Of a DNA stretch of 64,000 nucleotides, positions 20,347-31,835 are shown piece by piece (position 1 is the first letter of the stretch; the number at the start of each line of letters is the position of its first letter). The notes beneath the pieces are model-generated. The model did not search any database, was not told where the DNA came from, and was given only the letters and a program-made list of their open reading frames with translations. Source of the stretch: Eurosta solidaginis (taxonomy: Eukaryota > Arthropoda > Insecta > Diptera > Tephritidae); assembly GCF_040869045.1 (NCBI RefSeq), contig NC_090319.1, positions 58,252,779-58,316,778 of the forward strand. Direction: 5' to 3'. The translations under genes were made by a program, and so were the position numbers.

Positions 20347-23300
20347 ATGCAATGGGGGAGTTTTTGGAAGAGAGGGTGGAAAGATTTCGTAATCCTAATG
20401 GTAAGATTAGCACAATATAACTGTCAAAGTTTAAAGACAAACAAATTCAATATTGATATATTTAATCAACAAAATTTAATAGATATTATATGTTTGCAAG
20501 AGATTTTCTCCCATGATGAGGAGAATGTTGACCATAAATTAACAAATTTTAAGATGATCAAAAAAACCAGATCAGATGGGTATGGAGGCGTAGCGATAGG
20601 CTTTAAGAAAAATATCTTATTTAGCAAAATAAAGTATAGGACTCCATTTGATATTGTTATTGCAAGAACCAGAAATTTAAACAAAAACTTCACAATTTGC
20701 TCGGTCTACTTGCAGCCATCCATTAATTTGGAAACATTTAACAATGAAATGGCCAGGTTGATTTCTTTTTTAAATGGTCAAACCAATGTAATTTTGCCCG
20801 GTGATTTCAATGCCAGAATGAGTGTTTGGGGTGACACGAATGACACACCCAAAGGAAGGGCTCTACTTTGTCTCATCAATAATTCAAATCTTAGTTGTAT
20901 AAATGATGGTACAAAGACTTTTTTTAGGAATGCGGACTTAATGCGTACTGGCCAGGCCAGTGTTTTAGACCTGTCATTTATTGGTTTTCGGAGTGAAGTA
21001 ACATGGCAATGCAAAAATTCATTAGTAGGACACAGTCATCACTGTCCAATCGTAATAGATGTAAAAGAAATTTCAAGAAAGCCAATCAAATTTGTATCCA
21101 AGAAAGCTCTAGCTAAGAACATTGGAGAAATTCAAAATATTAGTAATGTGAAAGATCTGGTAGATGCTTTTAAAAATGCGAAGAAGAAGGCCACAATGGA
21201 CTTAAATGACTTGCAACATACCCCAAAAGCGTGGTGGAGTAAAGATCTTGAAAGGAAATATAGACTTTTGAATGCTGCTAGAGCAAAAGCAAAGAAAACT
21301 AATAAAATTGAGGATCTTGAAAATGCTTGTGTACTTCAAGATAAATGGAAGGAAGCTGTAAAAAAAGCAAAAAAGGAAAATCTCAATTTAGCCATAGAAA
21401 ATTTAAATCAAGCTCCAAACACAAAAAAAAGCGTGGTGTTTCATAAATAACATGAAAAACTTTCAAAAGAACAGTGACACTCAATGGTGTGCAGAGGACA
21501 ATTCAGACTATTTGAATTTTCTGAAACAGCAGGTGATGATTCCTAACTCACCCACTTTTGAAGAAATGTGCACTAAACTATCAATAAATCCAGAAGTTAC
21601 ACAATTTCCTTGTGGAATAGTAGAAAGTAAATTGCAAGGTCTAATTTGTAAAAAACAAAACACAGCGGGGGGAGATGATCACATTACGTACAAAATGTTG
21701 AAGATGTTATCTTCTGACACATTTATAAATCTTGAGAAAATTCTGGAACAACAATTTAGGTCTAACATTATTTTAGATGAATGGCCTAGAATAAGAGTGG
21801 TGCCCATTCCTAAGAGAAGTGGAAACTATGAAAATATTGAAAACTTTAGACCAATCTCACTCATTTCAGTTTTAGTTAAAAGCATTAATATGTGTATAAA
21901 AGACACATTGACTACGTATTTGGAAACAAATGAAATGATACCTGCCAGAAGCTTTGCCTATAGGAAAAATAAACCAGCTCCAATGTGTCTGAATGAAATA
22001 TTACATGTGATACAAACATTGAAAAGCAATAAGTACAAGGTATTTGTTTGTGGTTTGGATTTGTCCAATGCATATAATTGTGTTGACATTGTAAGTCTCA
22101 CCACAATGCTTCAGGGATTTAATGTTTATCCTAATATTTTTATGTGGATATATAACTTTCTACACAGAAAGACGTTAATGTTAGGAGATAGTAGAGTGCT
22201 TAAAGAAAATGGTCTGCCACAGGGCAGCGTTTTATCGCCAATTTTATTTAATGTATATACAGCCCAGTTACATGAGTTGGAAGACAGACATACTAACATT
22301 TTCCAGTTTGCTGATGATTTTTTAATTGTGTCAAATGATAAAACTGCTGCTAGGGCACTTGATAACCTAAAGAATAAAATAACAGATTTTAAAGCAAAAT
22401 GTACTGAACTGTGCCTTAATATAAATTTCGAAAAGACAAGTTTAATGTACATGGCGAGGGGATGCAAAAACTCCTTTTCCTTTAACATAGGTCTAGAAAG
22501 AATAAAACGTTTTCCTGGTAGGATTATTACTGCAAGTGGCATATTAAGGGAACAGGTTTTGAAAATTAAAAAAGAAATTGTACCAGCTTCTAATCTCATT
22601 AAAAGGCTTACCACGGTTAAAGGTGGTATTACTCCAAAAGTGGCTTTAAATACATACAAATCATTTGTAAGGTCAAAGGCTGAATATGGATGCACAACGT
22701 GGTCAAATGCTCCATACGGGTATAATAATAAGCTCCAAGTATGCTTAAACAATAGTATTAGAAGATGTATAGGAGTACCTCCAAGTGCACCTGTACACTC
22801 AATGTTTGCTCTGGCTGGTGAGCTGCCACCCTTATTCAGGGCTGAGTGGCTCACTGCTAAGGAACTGACGAAGCAATGGTTTGTGAACTCTACCTTAAAG
22901 TTGAAAATTCAAAATGGACCGTATATAAATACAAGTTACAATGTAACATATCAAAAGCATAAAACTATTTTTGATAGAATCAACACAAATGTAAGTTTTT
23001 GTAAACATCCTAATATGACAATTGTCCTTAGACCTTACCAGATCAAAACAAAACAAAATTATTCAAAAGTTCAACTTTTAGCTACATACAATGCCGTCAA
23101 AGAGGAATTGTTAAATGAGGAATTTTTCTTGATTGCAACTGATGCGTCGTGTACTGAGTACAGCGTAGGTTGTGGGGTTTATGATGTAAAGAGGAATATT
23201 TCATTGTTATTTAAGATACAAGAAAAATTAACTTCAATGACTGGTGAACTATTTGCAATCTGTGAAGCAGTAAAATATGCAATAAAAGGCAAAATGAATA

Positions 23301-23969
23301 AAATTGCAATTTTTTCAGATAGTCTTTCAGCACTTAATGCACTTGACACTAATGTAACAAATAATCATATTGTTGCAGACATTCATAATATATTATATAC
23401 AAAGAAACAATAGAAAGGATTAAAGTAATATGCGTTCCAAGTCATATTGGAATTACATTCAATGAGAAAGCAGACATTGCAGCTAAAACTGCAGCAACGA
23501 TCGGAAAAATAATTAATGTAGATCTGACGACTTATGAGGCTGAAATTAGGATTAAAAGCTCAATATGGAATAAGTGGATTTTAGAATTTAAAGGAAGAAG
23601 CCAGACAAAAGGTAAATATTTTGCAGAAATTATGGATGAAGTAGTGGGGGTTCCTTGGTTCAAAAACAAAAAATGTAACTTAGAATGCAGAGAAATTAAA
23701 ATTATAAATAGGCTTTTGTTAGGTCACACATACTGTCCTTATTATCTAAGTAAATTTAATGTAGAATTTTCAGGTGTTTGCTCACAATGCAATGCAAGAC
23801 TGCGGACCATATTATATTTCACTGCCCAAAATACAGCCGGAAAAGAGTCAGCTACAAAATATTCAGTAAATATGGTGAATTAAAAGACTTACTAAAAATA
23901 AAGAATTTGTCAGAATATGAGGAACTTATTGGGTTTCTAGATGAAACTCTCCTCATAGAAAACTTGTGA
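20347..23969 (+). pseudogene. LINE ORF2: endonuclease, reverse transcriptase, RNase H, broken
   Basis: The first ATG (20347) is one base after the ORF1 stop. Endonuclease motifs: AQYNCQSL, ICLQEIF, LPGDFNARMSVWG and VGHSHHCPI (20410-21050). Reverse transcriptase: FRPISLISV, LDLSNAYN, GLPQGSVLSPILFN and the catalytic FADDFLIV (about 22310). RNase H: ATDASCTEYSVGCGVY, MTGELFAICEAV and FSDSLSALNA (23130-23340), continuing in another frame with VPSHIGITFNEKADIAA (about 23435). A CxxC...H...C knuckle follows near 23770-23850. Frameshifts lie near 21430, 23405 and 23790. Last stop at 23967-23969. The 3' UTR (23970-24320) has no gene. Confidence 0.85.
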
Positions 23970-24375
23970 TGCAGCAATTCTCCACAATAAAAATGTAAAA
24001 AAAAAACAAAAAATAAGCATGATTAAAATATATCGAATTAGAATGATAGATCCGATTAAAGGTAAATTGAATTAGTCTCAATGAAGTTTTTACACTTTTT
24101 GATTTAATTGTTAAAAGTTTTTCTCAATAATTCCTCGTTTGAGGCATTTCCTAACAAGTTGAAACACTGAATTCTCATTTTTTTTTTTAAACGGAAAAAA
24201 ATAATAAAAATACTAATATAAAATGATCTTGCAACAACACAAATAATCGCATGACAACCTGGCTGTTTAAGAGGCTTAAACAATTGGCCATTTCACTCCG
24301 CATCAAGGAGTATCAAAATCAAAAAAAAAAAAAAAGTGATAGAGAAAAGAATTGATTGTGACAGGTTGTGATTAA

Positions 24376-24600
24376 AGTTGGAGACATTGGTGCTTTATCG
24401 GTAACCGTATCGGTAACCTTATAACAGCTGATTCGACCAACCTTATGAGAATCAATGCAATCGATTATTGGTGCCGCTAAGGTCGTAACCGTATCGTAGC
24501 CAACCAATTGGGTTTTGGTTTACCGTCGTAACGATAAACAGCTGATTACGTTAGGGATACGGATACAGCGATACGACATACGGCACCAATGACTCCGGCT
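24376..24600. mobile_element. Harbinger-like MITE, copy 3 (225 bp), in the BEL 3' LTR
   Basis: Same unit as 2372-2596, ending AGTTGGAGACATTGG / CCAATGACTCCGGCT. TSD TAA at 24373-24375 and 24601-24603. The insertion point is only a few bases from the giant-LTR element. Confidence 0.88.
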
Positions 24601-24606
24601 TAAAGT

Positions 24607-27600
24607 TGTTACGGTCTGCTGCTACGGTCTACGGCTACAATCCACTTGGGAGCGTGTTCACGCGAACACACCTAGTGATGTGGCGAAAGTTGCGATAAAA
24701 AGTATCGAAAAAGAAGGAAAAAGACAGACCGGCCATCACTAGCAAAAAGGATGGCATTAAGTTTCCGGGAAGATAAGTAAGTGAAAGGGCGTAAAATTTT
24801 AGTGATCGAAAAACATCCTCGCCGGCTGTACACCTACGCAGGGAATTGTTGAGAAACGAGGAAAGAGTCAATAGCGCAAAGCACCGAAACCGTTCTTTCC
24901 GACAAATCTCGTTTCTACGCGGCTATTTTGGGTGGTAATAAACTCTGCACAGGTTACGTCGTGTGGACACAAGGTCCAGTTGAAGTAGGTCGGCGTTCGC
25001 AGTCACACTTAGCGAGATAAACCTCTTCCTCTACGTTTACTAAGAACACTACCACCTGCGGAAAAGTGTCCGACACCACCTCCGCCTCCAGGGCCAGCAG
25101 TACGCCGCCGCGTAATACAATTGACGTCAAAGAGCCAAGTCATCCGGCTCGTACAGGGTAGCGCGGAGCTTTATCGCCAGCCGGTTCACTCGGTTACCTT
25201 GACCCAAAGCGCCCACCACCACCAACGGCGCCTACTATTATCACGGGCATCACCATCAGGTATCTCCCCCAACCCATCCATTAGCGCCAACCACGAGCGC
25301 AACAACCACCAGACGTACCGCCACCGCCAGCTGCAACGCACACAGCGGGGCCGTGAACATAGGCCTGCGGCCACTAATGTTAACACCTACAACAGGCGGT
25401 ACCACCGACAGCAATACTAGCCGCATCTTCATCAGCTACGTCCATACCGGCTATAACAATACTAGCATAATCCTATCAGCTACGACTATAATGGCTACAA
25501 CAACATAGCCGCATCTTTATCAGCTACGACCATACGGGATATAATATATCAGCTACAATGACAACCACAGGGCAGCGAACCTAGGCCTGCGGTCAGGCCA
25601 ATTGCGACAGCGAATATCAGCGGTTAAAGCGGTGAGTCCGTTCCTTTATATTTTGCCTTCGCTTGAGTGAACTTATAAATAGCTCTACAAGTTTTTTTTT
25701 TAACAAAACAAAGAAGGTTTGCCACCGGCACCAGGTCGATGAGGAATAACCAAAGCATACGCACCACCCTATATGAAATGGTCATATAGCTAAAGCAGCC
25801 AAAACTATGTACAAAATTTTGATAATTCACTTGTAAATGTTTTCATTTTGTATTCGACATATTTTACCGAGTTAAAAAGTTAGTTAAATTGTTTTGAACA
25901 GTGGATTAGATTTTAATATGTAAAGGCTTGTATAATGTAGGATGTCGTACATACACCTGCGAGCAATAAAATTGCAGCAACAATGATACGCAATTTTTAT
26001 CATTTTCAAAGCAAAATTCTCATTGTTGTATGGAACAGATTTTATATATATAACCTGGAACTCGTCTTAAATTAGACTACATCGCGCTCCAAAACGGTTT
26101 CGAAATTGGTTGACAGTCATTGTCGTTTAAATCAGTAAACACGGTTTTACAATTGAGGGAAATGGAAGTAGAAGATTAATTGCTGCAACTTGCAAGCCAA
26201 TTTGCTACTTTTTTTTACTCGCAGTTGTACCTATCATAACTATATACCACTATGCCTTTGTACTAGTATAAGCCAATTTAAAGGAGACCATTGGAATTAT
26301 CTGCCAGAAAATAGACTGTCATGTCAAGGCGACAAACTTCGCTAAAGCGTAATATATTTTCAATGTATAAATCCAACCAAATTGTATAATAATGCGATTA
26401 GCTTTTAAACGTATGCCATTATGGTTTATTTGTATGTACGTACGTGCAACACTTTGCAAGCACCAATTATGCCAATGTTGAAATATTTTCCCGACAACTT
26501 TTTTTTTTGATTCTGGACAATCATAAAGTATTTTACAATTAACACGAACACATACCTAAATATTATACACGTATTTATTAACTTTTACTGCCTACAATTG
26601 AAGTAACATAGCATTCAGTAAGACTCATTTAAGATAGAATACATATACATGCCTAGGCCATTCAATGCCATTTGGACGAATAAAGAAACATATATATATA
26701 TTTTTTTTTTGGTATGGTTAATCACTCCTACCATTGAATATCCATTTCCTTTTTCTGCATATATTTTGATTCCTTCACTTCTAACATACCTACCTACTGA
26801 CATGCATGTACCGTAGTTCATGAACTAGATATTTTTTTTGTTGGGTACCTTGTTGGCAGAGATAAGGAAATCAATTCATATGTAAAGAAATGCACGGATG
26901 TGCAGCTTCAAAATATTACTAATCCCTACCTACCCAATAAGTTAAATAGGCTGCTCTATGTACATAAGCACATCAATAGTAAGTTAACTTAACCAAAACT
27001 TGTTATTAGACAGATAACAGAATTTATGTACGCAAAGCAGAATAGCATTTAAAGAGGGTATTTAGAAGCAAAGATACCAAACACATTACTATAATAAATT
27101 TATTATGCCGATAGGTGTCAACCTATATACGTTTATGAATTTATAAAATAGTTATGTAAGCCAACCAAAATAATAACTTAGACTTCACGAAAGTAAATAA
27201 AAAAAAAAAAGAATCAGATTGTATTGCCTTATGAGCAGGAAGCTCGCGAAGATTAAAACACATAGATATACTTAATGATATTTCAGTTTTTTTTAATGAA
27301 TTTTAAATAAATTTTGTAATTTAAAATGGGAATGCTGGCGTCGCCACTTATTTAGAAGGCACTTAGGTAAACCAGGTAAGGGGCCACCGGAATTTTAGGT
27401 GCGACGGTGGCCATGGTTTTTTGAGGGTGGGATAATGCACCGGGCGTCGCAACACCACCCGCGGCGCCCCTATGTATATTCGGCCTTTTTTGTTTCCTTT
27501 TAATTTTCAGCGTTTTTTTTTTTATTTTCAGCGTTAGTAACCGGCCATGTTCGGTTCGGTAACATTTTTTTTGCGTTAGTTTTTTTGAATTTTTAAGTTT

Positions 27601-27882
27601 TGAATTTAACGGTCTGTCCGTGGCATCCGATTCGACCGGATGTCGTTTATTTTGCAGTGATAAGCGTTTTGAGTCGATCTCTGCGCTTCTGTCGGTTTTT
27701 TTTTTGAATTTGACAGCTGAGTTTTTTGATAGGCATGATAGGAAATTTTTTTCTGTTTATGGCGCAGGAACAATAAGGTTGGCAAGGACCCGCCCCAGCC
27801 GACAATGACTAGCCACTGTGCACCACCACATCATGCCGACCGCCTTCCTTACTGCTTCCACTGAAAATGCGTATCCATAACA
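24607..27882 (+). repeat. Giant LTR, 5' copy (3276 bp)
   Basis: It aligns along its whole length with 37575-40864, with scattered substitutions and homopolymer length changes (A/T tracts near 25690, 26510 and 26700). It contains GTGTTCACGCGAACAC (a short hairpin) near the start, a CAGCTACG-rich repeated patch around 25430-25560 and a T-rich end. No coding sequence is recognisable. Promoter and poly(A) functions are expected but not located. Confidence 0.9.
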
Positions 27883-27900
27883 GATGGCGTCCAACGGGCT
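27883..27900 (+). promoter_or_regulatory. Probable primer-binding site
   Basis: TGGCGTCCAACGGG lies two bases after the 5' LTR. It resembles the lysine-tRNA-type primer site of some gypsy elements (TGGCGCCCAACG...), with mismatches. Confidence 0.6.
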
Positions 27901-27935
27901 TTGGTGCCTGAGGCGCTGTCGCGCTGATCATTCCA

Positions 27936-28484
27936 GGTCAACTTGTGAAGTTGACCATCCCACCAGTCCGAGGTGAGCAGCCGTAGGAGCAGCCACCTGC
28001 GTTGCGGAGGTTTTGTCCGTTAGTCGGCTTTGGAAATATTTTGTCCGCTAAATTGGGTTTTTTTTGTAAAGTAGTTTTTTTTAGTTTATCTGCCGAATTT
28101 GTGTTGTTAGAGTGAGTGTGTGTGTGTATGTGTTGAAAGAACCCCAGCTCATCCCACGTCCCAGGTGGTAGTTTCGAATACCACCGGGACTGTGACGGGT
28201 TGAGCTGGGATTCAGATTGGCACTCCTTCCTGTCCCACCAGACTGGGGAGCGGTTTCGAAGCCGCTCCACCCATTGCGGCGGAGGCAGGAGGGGTGTCCA
28301 GTAAGAATAGACGGGAGGCCTCAACACCCCCAACCAGTCCCAGGGGCAAGCCCCTGGAGACTGCCCCTGCGTTGCGGCTGGGCGTGTTGAGACCAACCCG
28401 TGTGTGCCTGGAGTGACCTAGTGGCCCCAACCAGTCTCGGAGGGGGCCTTAAAACCCCCTCGCATTGCGGTTGGGAGCACTAGG
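27936..28484 (+). other. Array of long stem-loops in the giant-LTR element's leader
   Basis: A perfect 9-bp hairpin (27936-27956, GGTCAACTT arm) precedes five units that share flanks (ACCAGTC before and GCGTTGCGG or GCATTGCGG after the inner stem; unit 2 has lost them). Inner stems: AGGTG/CACCT (27971-27998), GGTGGTA/TACCACC (28164-28185), GGAGCGG/CCGCTCC (28247-28268), CCAGGGG/CCCCTGG (28340-28357), GAGGGGG/CCCCCTC (28440-28461). Outer stems: CCCAGCTCA/TGAGCTGGG (28143/28201), a CACTCCTTCCTG arm (28221/28286), CTCAACAC/GTGTTGAG (28320/28384), and CCTAGTG/CACTAGG plus CCCAACC/GGTTGGG (28417/28478). Arms differ between units while pairing is kept. Confidence 0.85.
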
Positions 28485-28818
28485 GACAAGTATGAATGAA
28501 TTCATGTCATTTTTTTTGCCTGTGACCGAGTGTCTTCGGGAAGGGGATGCCAGCATTCCCATTGATTATATAACTAATCATTTTTTCTTGCAGCTTGATT
28601 TTTTTTCTTGGCTATCAATCATAGTAATTATTATTTGCGAGTTTTTTTTGTATTTCCTCGCGCACCTGTAGATATATATATAAAATTGTTTTCTATCAAT
28701 CATCGTTAGGTATGCTAGGTGAAGGGAGTGGACTTTAACTTTTTTTCTCCCTCCAATCCCTAACTGCCTTACGTGGCAAAAGTTTTTTTTAAACCACGAT
28801 TTGACCTTTTATTTGAAT

Positions 28819-30261
28819 ATGTCGCGCGACCAGTCATTCGGGCAACCGGACCGGAACACTCCGTTCGGGAGTGCGGGGAATTCCCGGAGAAACCAGCAAC
28901 GGGGTAATAAAAATAGAGGGGCCTTCTCTCAGGCCAGGCGTCCCTTGGTGGTGCACACCCCAGTAGGGGGACAATACGGAGATCCCGCGTTAATAAACAT
29001 GGGCTCGGACCTGAATGACCCTCGCGAGAAACTGGATCGACCGGGAAGCACCAGGCACGTGAACGCGCACGATATCTCGGGGCTAATGACCAATGTGTCG
29101 GCCTATGCACCCGAAGGAGCTGGTGCTTTACCACCAAATCAGGAGATGGGAAATTTTGGAGACGCTACAAGTGATCGGGCGAATACCCTAGGAATGCAAG
29201 ACGAAGCCACTCGTGGAGGCTCGTGGGTGGACGTGCTACACCATCTGTTCCAGGCATCGCAGGAGGAAATGCGGAGAGAGATGGGGTCAATTAGAACCAA
29301 TATGGACCAGCTCAACGCCGCTCTCGAATCCGCGCAGCAATCAAATCAGCAAAACAGGAAAGCAAGTAGGATGGACCGTAACCCATTGCCAACGGTAGTA
29401 CCACCAATGTACCCGACTCCAAGCAGCATAGCAGTGAAACCGCAGGAGTGGAAAATCTCGTTCGACGACACTGGGAGCGTAGCCGATTTCCTTTTTAAAC
29501 TGAACACCTTGTGTGAGCGCACACAATGCACGGACGAACAAATAATGGCTAGTTTCCACCTGTTTCTTTCCGGGCGGGCCGAAGAATGGTACTGGCTTTT
29601 CACGAAACAAAACCCAAACGCGACTTATGCCTTTTTGTGCTACTCATTGAAAAGAGAGTTTGGCACTTTGAAAACTGACCACGAGATCATGATGGAGATC
29701 TCCATGCGCAAGCAGAAAGCAAGTGAGTGCTATGACGTGTTACACACGGACATAATCTCCTTGAACGCGCGCTTAAGAGAACCCATGTCGGAGCTTCTAC
29801 TGATCGACATAATAAAAAGAAACGTCAACAGTAGCCTTAAGCTGATGCTTTTTAACGCAGAGGTAAGGACCCTTCATGATTTACGCGATGTAGCACGCAG
29901 AGGTGAACAAGTGCTGAAAGAAAGCAAGCTGTTGGGAGCCACTTACCCAGGACGGCATGTAAACGAAGCACACGTGACAACCCCGGACATAAGGATGGAA
30001 GGCGAGGACGGCGAAATGGATCCGCAGATAGAGGCACTGGAATATCGACGCAACAGGAGGCCAGACTATTCGGGAATCCAATGCTGGAATTGCCAGGCAA
30101 TGGGCCACTCATACATATACTGCGAGAAACCCATTATGAATCCCTTTTGTTTCAAGTGTGGGCATAGAGGAGTATTAACTCTAAAATGACCTAGGGACCA
30201 TCGCAGGCAGGGAAACCAGTACCCGAGCGAGAAGGCGGGGGAACCTCGTTCGGCTTCATAG
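28819..30261 (+). pseudogene. Gag of the giant-LTR element, premature stop in the zinc cluster
   Basis: ATG at 28819. The N-terminal 130 residues are basic and Gly/Asn/Arg-rich (GSAGNSRRNQQRGNKNRG). A capsid-like Gag domain follows (about residues 200-390, with KPQEWKISFDDTGSVADFLF and AEEWYWLFTKQNP), then CWNCQAMGHSYIYC and CFKCGHRG. A TGA at 30187-30189 falls where the last metal-binding Cys of the second knuckle is expected; the frame then stays open to TAG at 30259-30261. Pol is in the -1 frame and overlaps this tail from about 30194, the usual arrangement for ribosomal frameshifting. Confidence 0.85.
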
Positions 30262-31201
30262 CTCCCACACCAGCCAGTGCTAGAGGCGTCGTCCCGTGCA
30301 CTGAACCAGACGGTGAATCTCTGCATGGAGGTGGTGAGCTTCCGAGGTGCAGAAGTACCCTGGCAGAAGAACCCTCAACCGTGATAATAACTTACCCTGA
30401 CAGTACAGACAATTCGAATAGTTCTGAATCCGAGAGTCAAACGTCCTCATCCGCGATGGGCGAACCGACCAGAATTCTGCAATGCCAGCATAGGGATGTC
30501 GCTTGCCAAACGCAATTTCCACCAAACCTAGAAGAAAGGGAACATAGGTATGAACAAATAAGACATACCATTTTCGAACAATACCCGGTATCGGACAATA
30601 TTTTGAAGTGTAGGAAAAGATACCACAGGAGAGTACAGGAGCGAAGACTGCTGCAAGCCACCACGCTAACGCTTACAGAGAATGAAAGGCCTTTGTAAAG
30701 GCCAAAATTAAAGATAGTTTTCTTGTAGGGCTGTTGGACTCGAGAGCCAACGTCTCCATCTTAGGGAAAAATGGATTAGAATTCCTAGAGGATAACGGCT
30801 TGGAATATCAGCCCCTACATGCGTTCGTATATACCGCGGGCGGCAACAAGCAAAAAATTTTAGGCTCAGTATCCCTACCAGTCACCTTCAAAAATATCAC
30901 AAAGTTTATTCGTTTTTACCTTGTTCCCTCATTGCTCCAAGAAGCGTATTTCGGGGTAGATTTTTGGAGAGCATTTGCGTTAGCTCCCGAAATATTCCCA
31001 AGCGTAGAGTGCATTGAGATTGGACTTGAAAAGGAAGAGGAACTTAACCTCCATGAATTGTCACCAGAACGAAAATTAGAATTGCAAAAGGTTATCGAGA
31101 CGTTTCCTTCGTACGAAAAGTTAGGCCTAGGGCAAACTAAATTAGTGGAGTATCACATCGACACCGGTGATGCCGCTCCCATAAAAAGACGCAGGGCTGA
31201 C
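30194..31201 (+). pseudogene. Pol N-terminus and protease of the giant-LTR element
   Basis: Open from about 30194 to a stop at 30698 (a Ser/Glu-rich spacer with SESESQTSSSAMGEP). A one-base shift in the T run near 30693 moves the frame to 30700-31222. The protease block reads FLVGLLDSRANVSILGKN, so the catalytic triplet D-S/T-G is D-S-R here, a probably inactivating change. It is followed by GVDFWRAFA and a short lead into reverse transcriptase (YHIDTGDAAPIKRR). The protein continues over a deletion junction at about 31200. Confidence 0.8.
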
Positions 31202-31814
31202 AATAAACGTGGAAAAAAGTAAATTTTGTCAGAAGGAAATACGCTACTTAGGGTACTTGATAGGCAGCGGGTGTCTGAAAGTGGATCCGGGAAAAATAGA
31301 AGCAATGCAAAACTTCCCGATCCCTAAATCCCCTCGGCAAGCGCGTAGGTTTGTGGGCATGGCGAATTGGTACAGGGCGTTTATTACCAATTTTGCTGAC
31401 TTGGCAGGTCCCTTGACCGACTGTCTCCGTAAGTCAGCAGGCCCGTTCAAGCTTACCTCTGAAGCTATAGAGGCCTTCGAAAAGCTAAAAGTAGCTTTGA
31501 GTTCCGCCCCTGTCTTGGCCCAACCAGACTTTTCAAGGGAATTCGTGATACAATGCGACGCTTCCAAAATAGGTGTTGGCGGAGTGTTGTTCCAGGTCGA
31601 TGACGAGGGCGCTGAGCATCCGATCGCGTTTGTGTCGAAAAAGCTGAATAATGCTCAACGTAATTACACGGTAAACGAGCTGGAATGTCTCGCCGCCATA
31701 ATCAGCGTGAAGCGTTTCCGACCCTATGTTGAGGGATTACCGTTTCGTATTATCACGGACCACTCCAGTCTCAAGTGGTTAATGACACAGAAGGACTTGA
31801 GCGGGAGGTTGGCG
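31202..31814 (+). pseudogene. Pol of the giant-LTR element: RT tail and RNase H, RT palm deleted
   Basis: Resumes with SKFCQKEIRYLGYLIG, the thumb-side boundary of a gypsy reverse transcriptase. The fingers and palm with the YxDD box, about 150-170 codons, are missing between 31195 and 31210. RNase H follows: FVIQCDASKIGVGGVLFQ, NYTVNELECLA and FRIITDHSSLKWL. The frame is interrupted at 31814 by the LINE and continues at 35625. Confidence 0.85.
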
Positions 31815-31835
31815 CTTCCCAAGGCAGTCGGTTCT

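Larger units (their letters stand above)
18478..24335 (+). mobile_element. Near full-length I-like non-LTR retrotransposon (5.86 kb)
   Basis: It starts CATTCCGTTTTGAGC and ends in an A15 tail. The 12-bp TSD GTGATAGAGAAA is at 18466-18477 and 24336-24347. A 5' UTR, ORF1 with zinc knuckles, and ORF2 with endonuclease, reverse transcriptase and RNase H follow in order, then a 3' UTR of about 350 bp. The RNase H domain and CCHC ORF1 place it near the I clade, although I elements usually end in TAA repeats rather than poly(A). Both ORFs are broken. Confidence 0.88.

Noticed and set aside
25121..25420. Gln/His/Arg-rich frame in the giant LTR
   Set aside because: The matching frame in the other LTR differs by a frameshift-like indel, and composition follows GC-rich repeats.
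27938..28396. 152-codon minus-strand frame over the leader
   Set aside because: It is antisense to the stem-loop array, has no homology, and its length comes from GC-rich hairpins.
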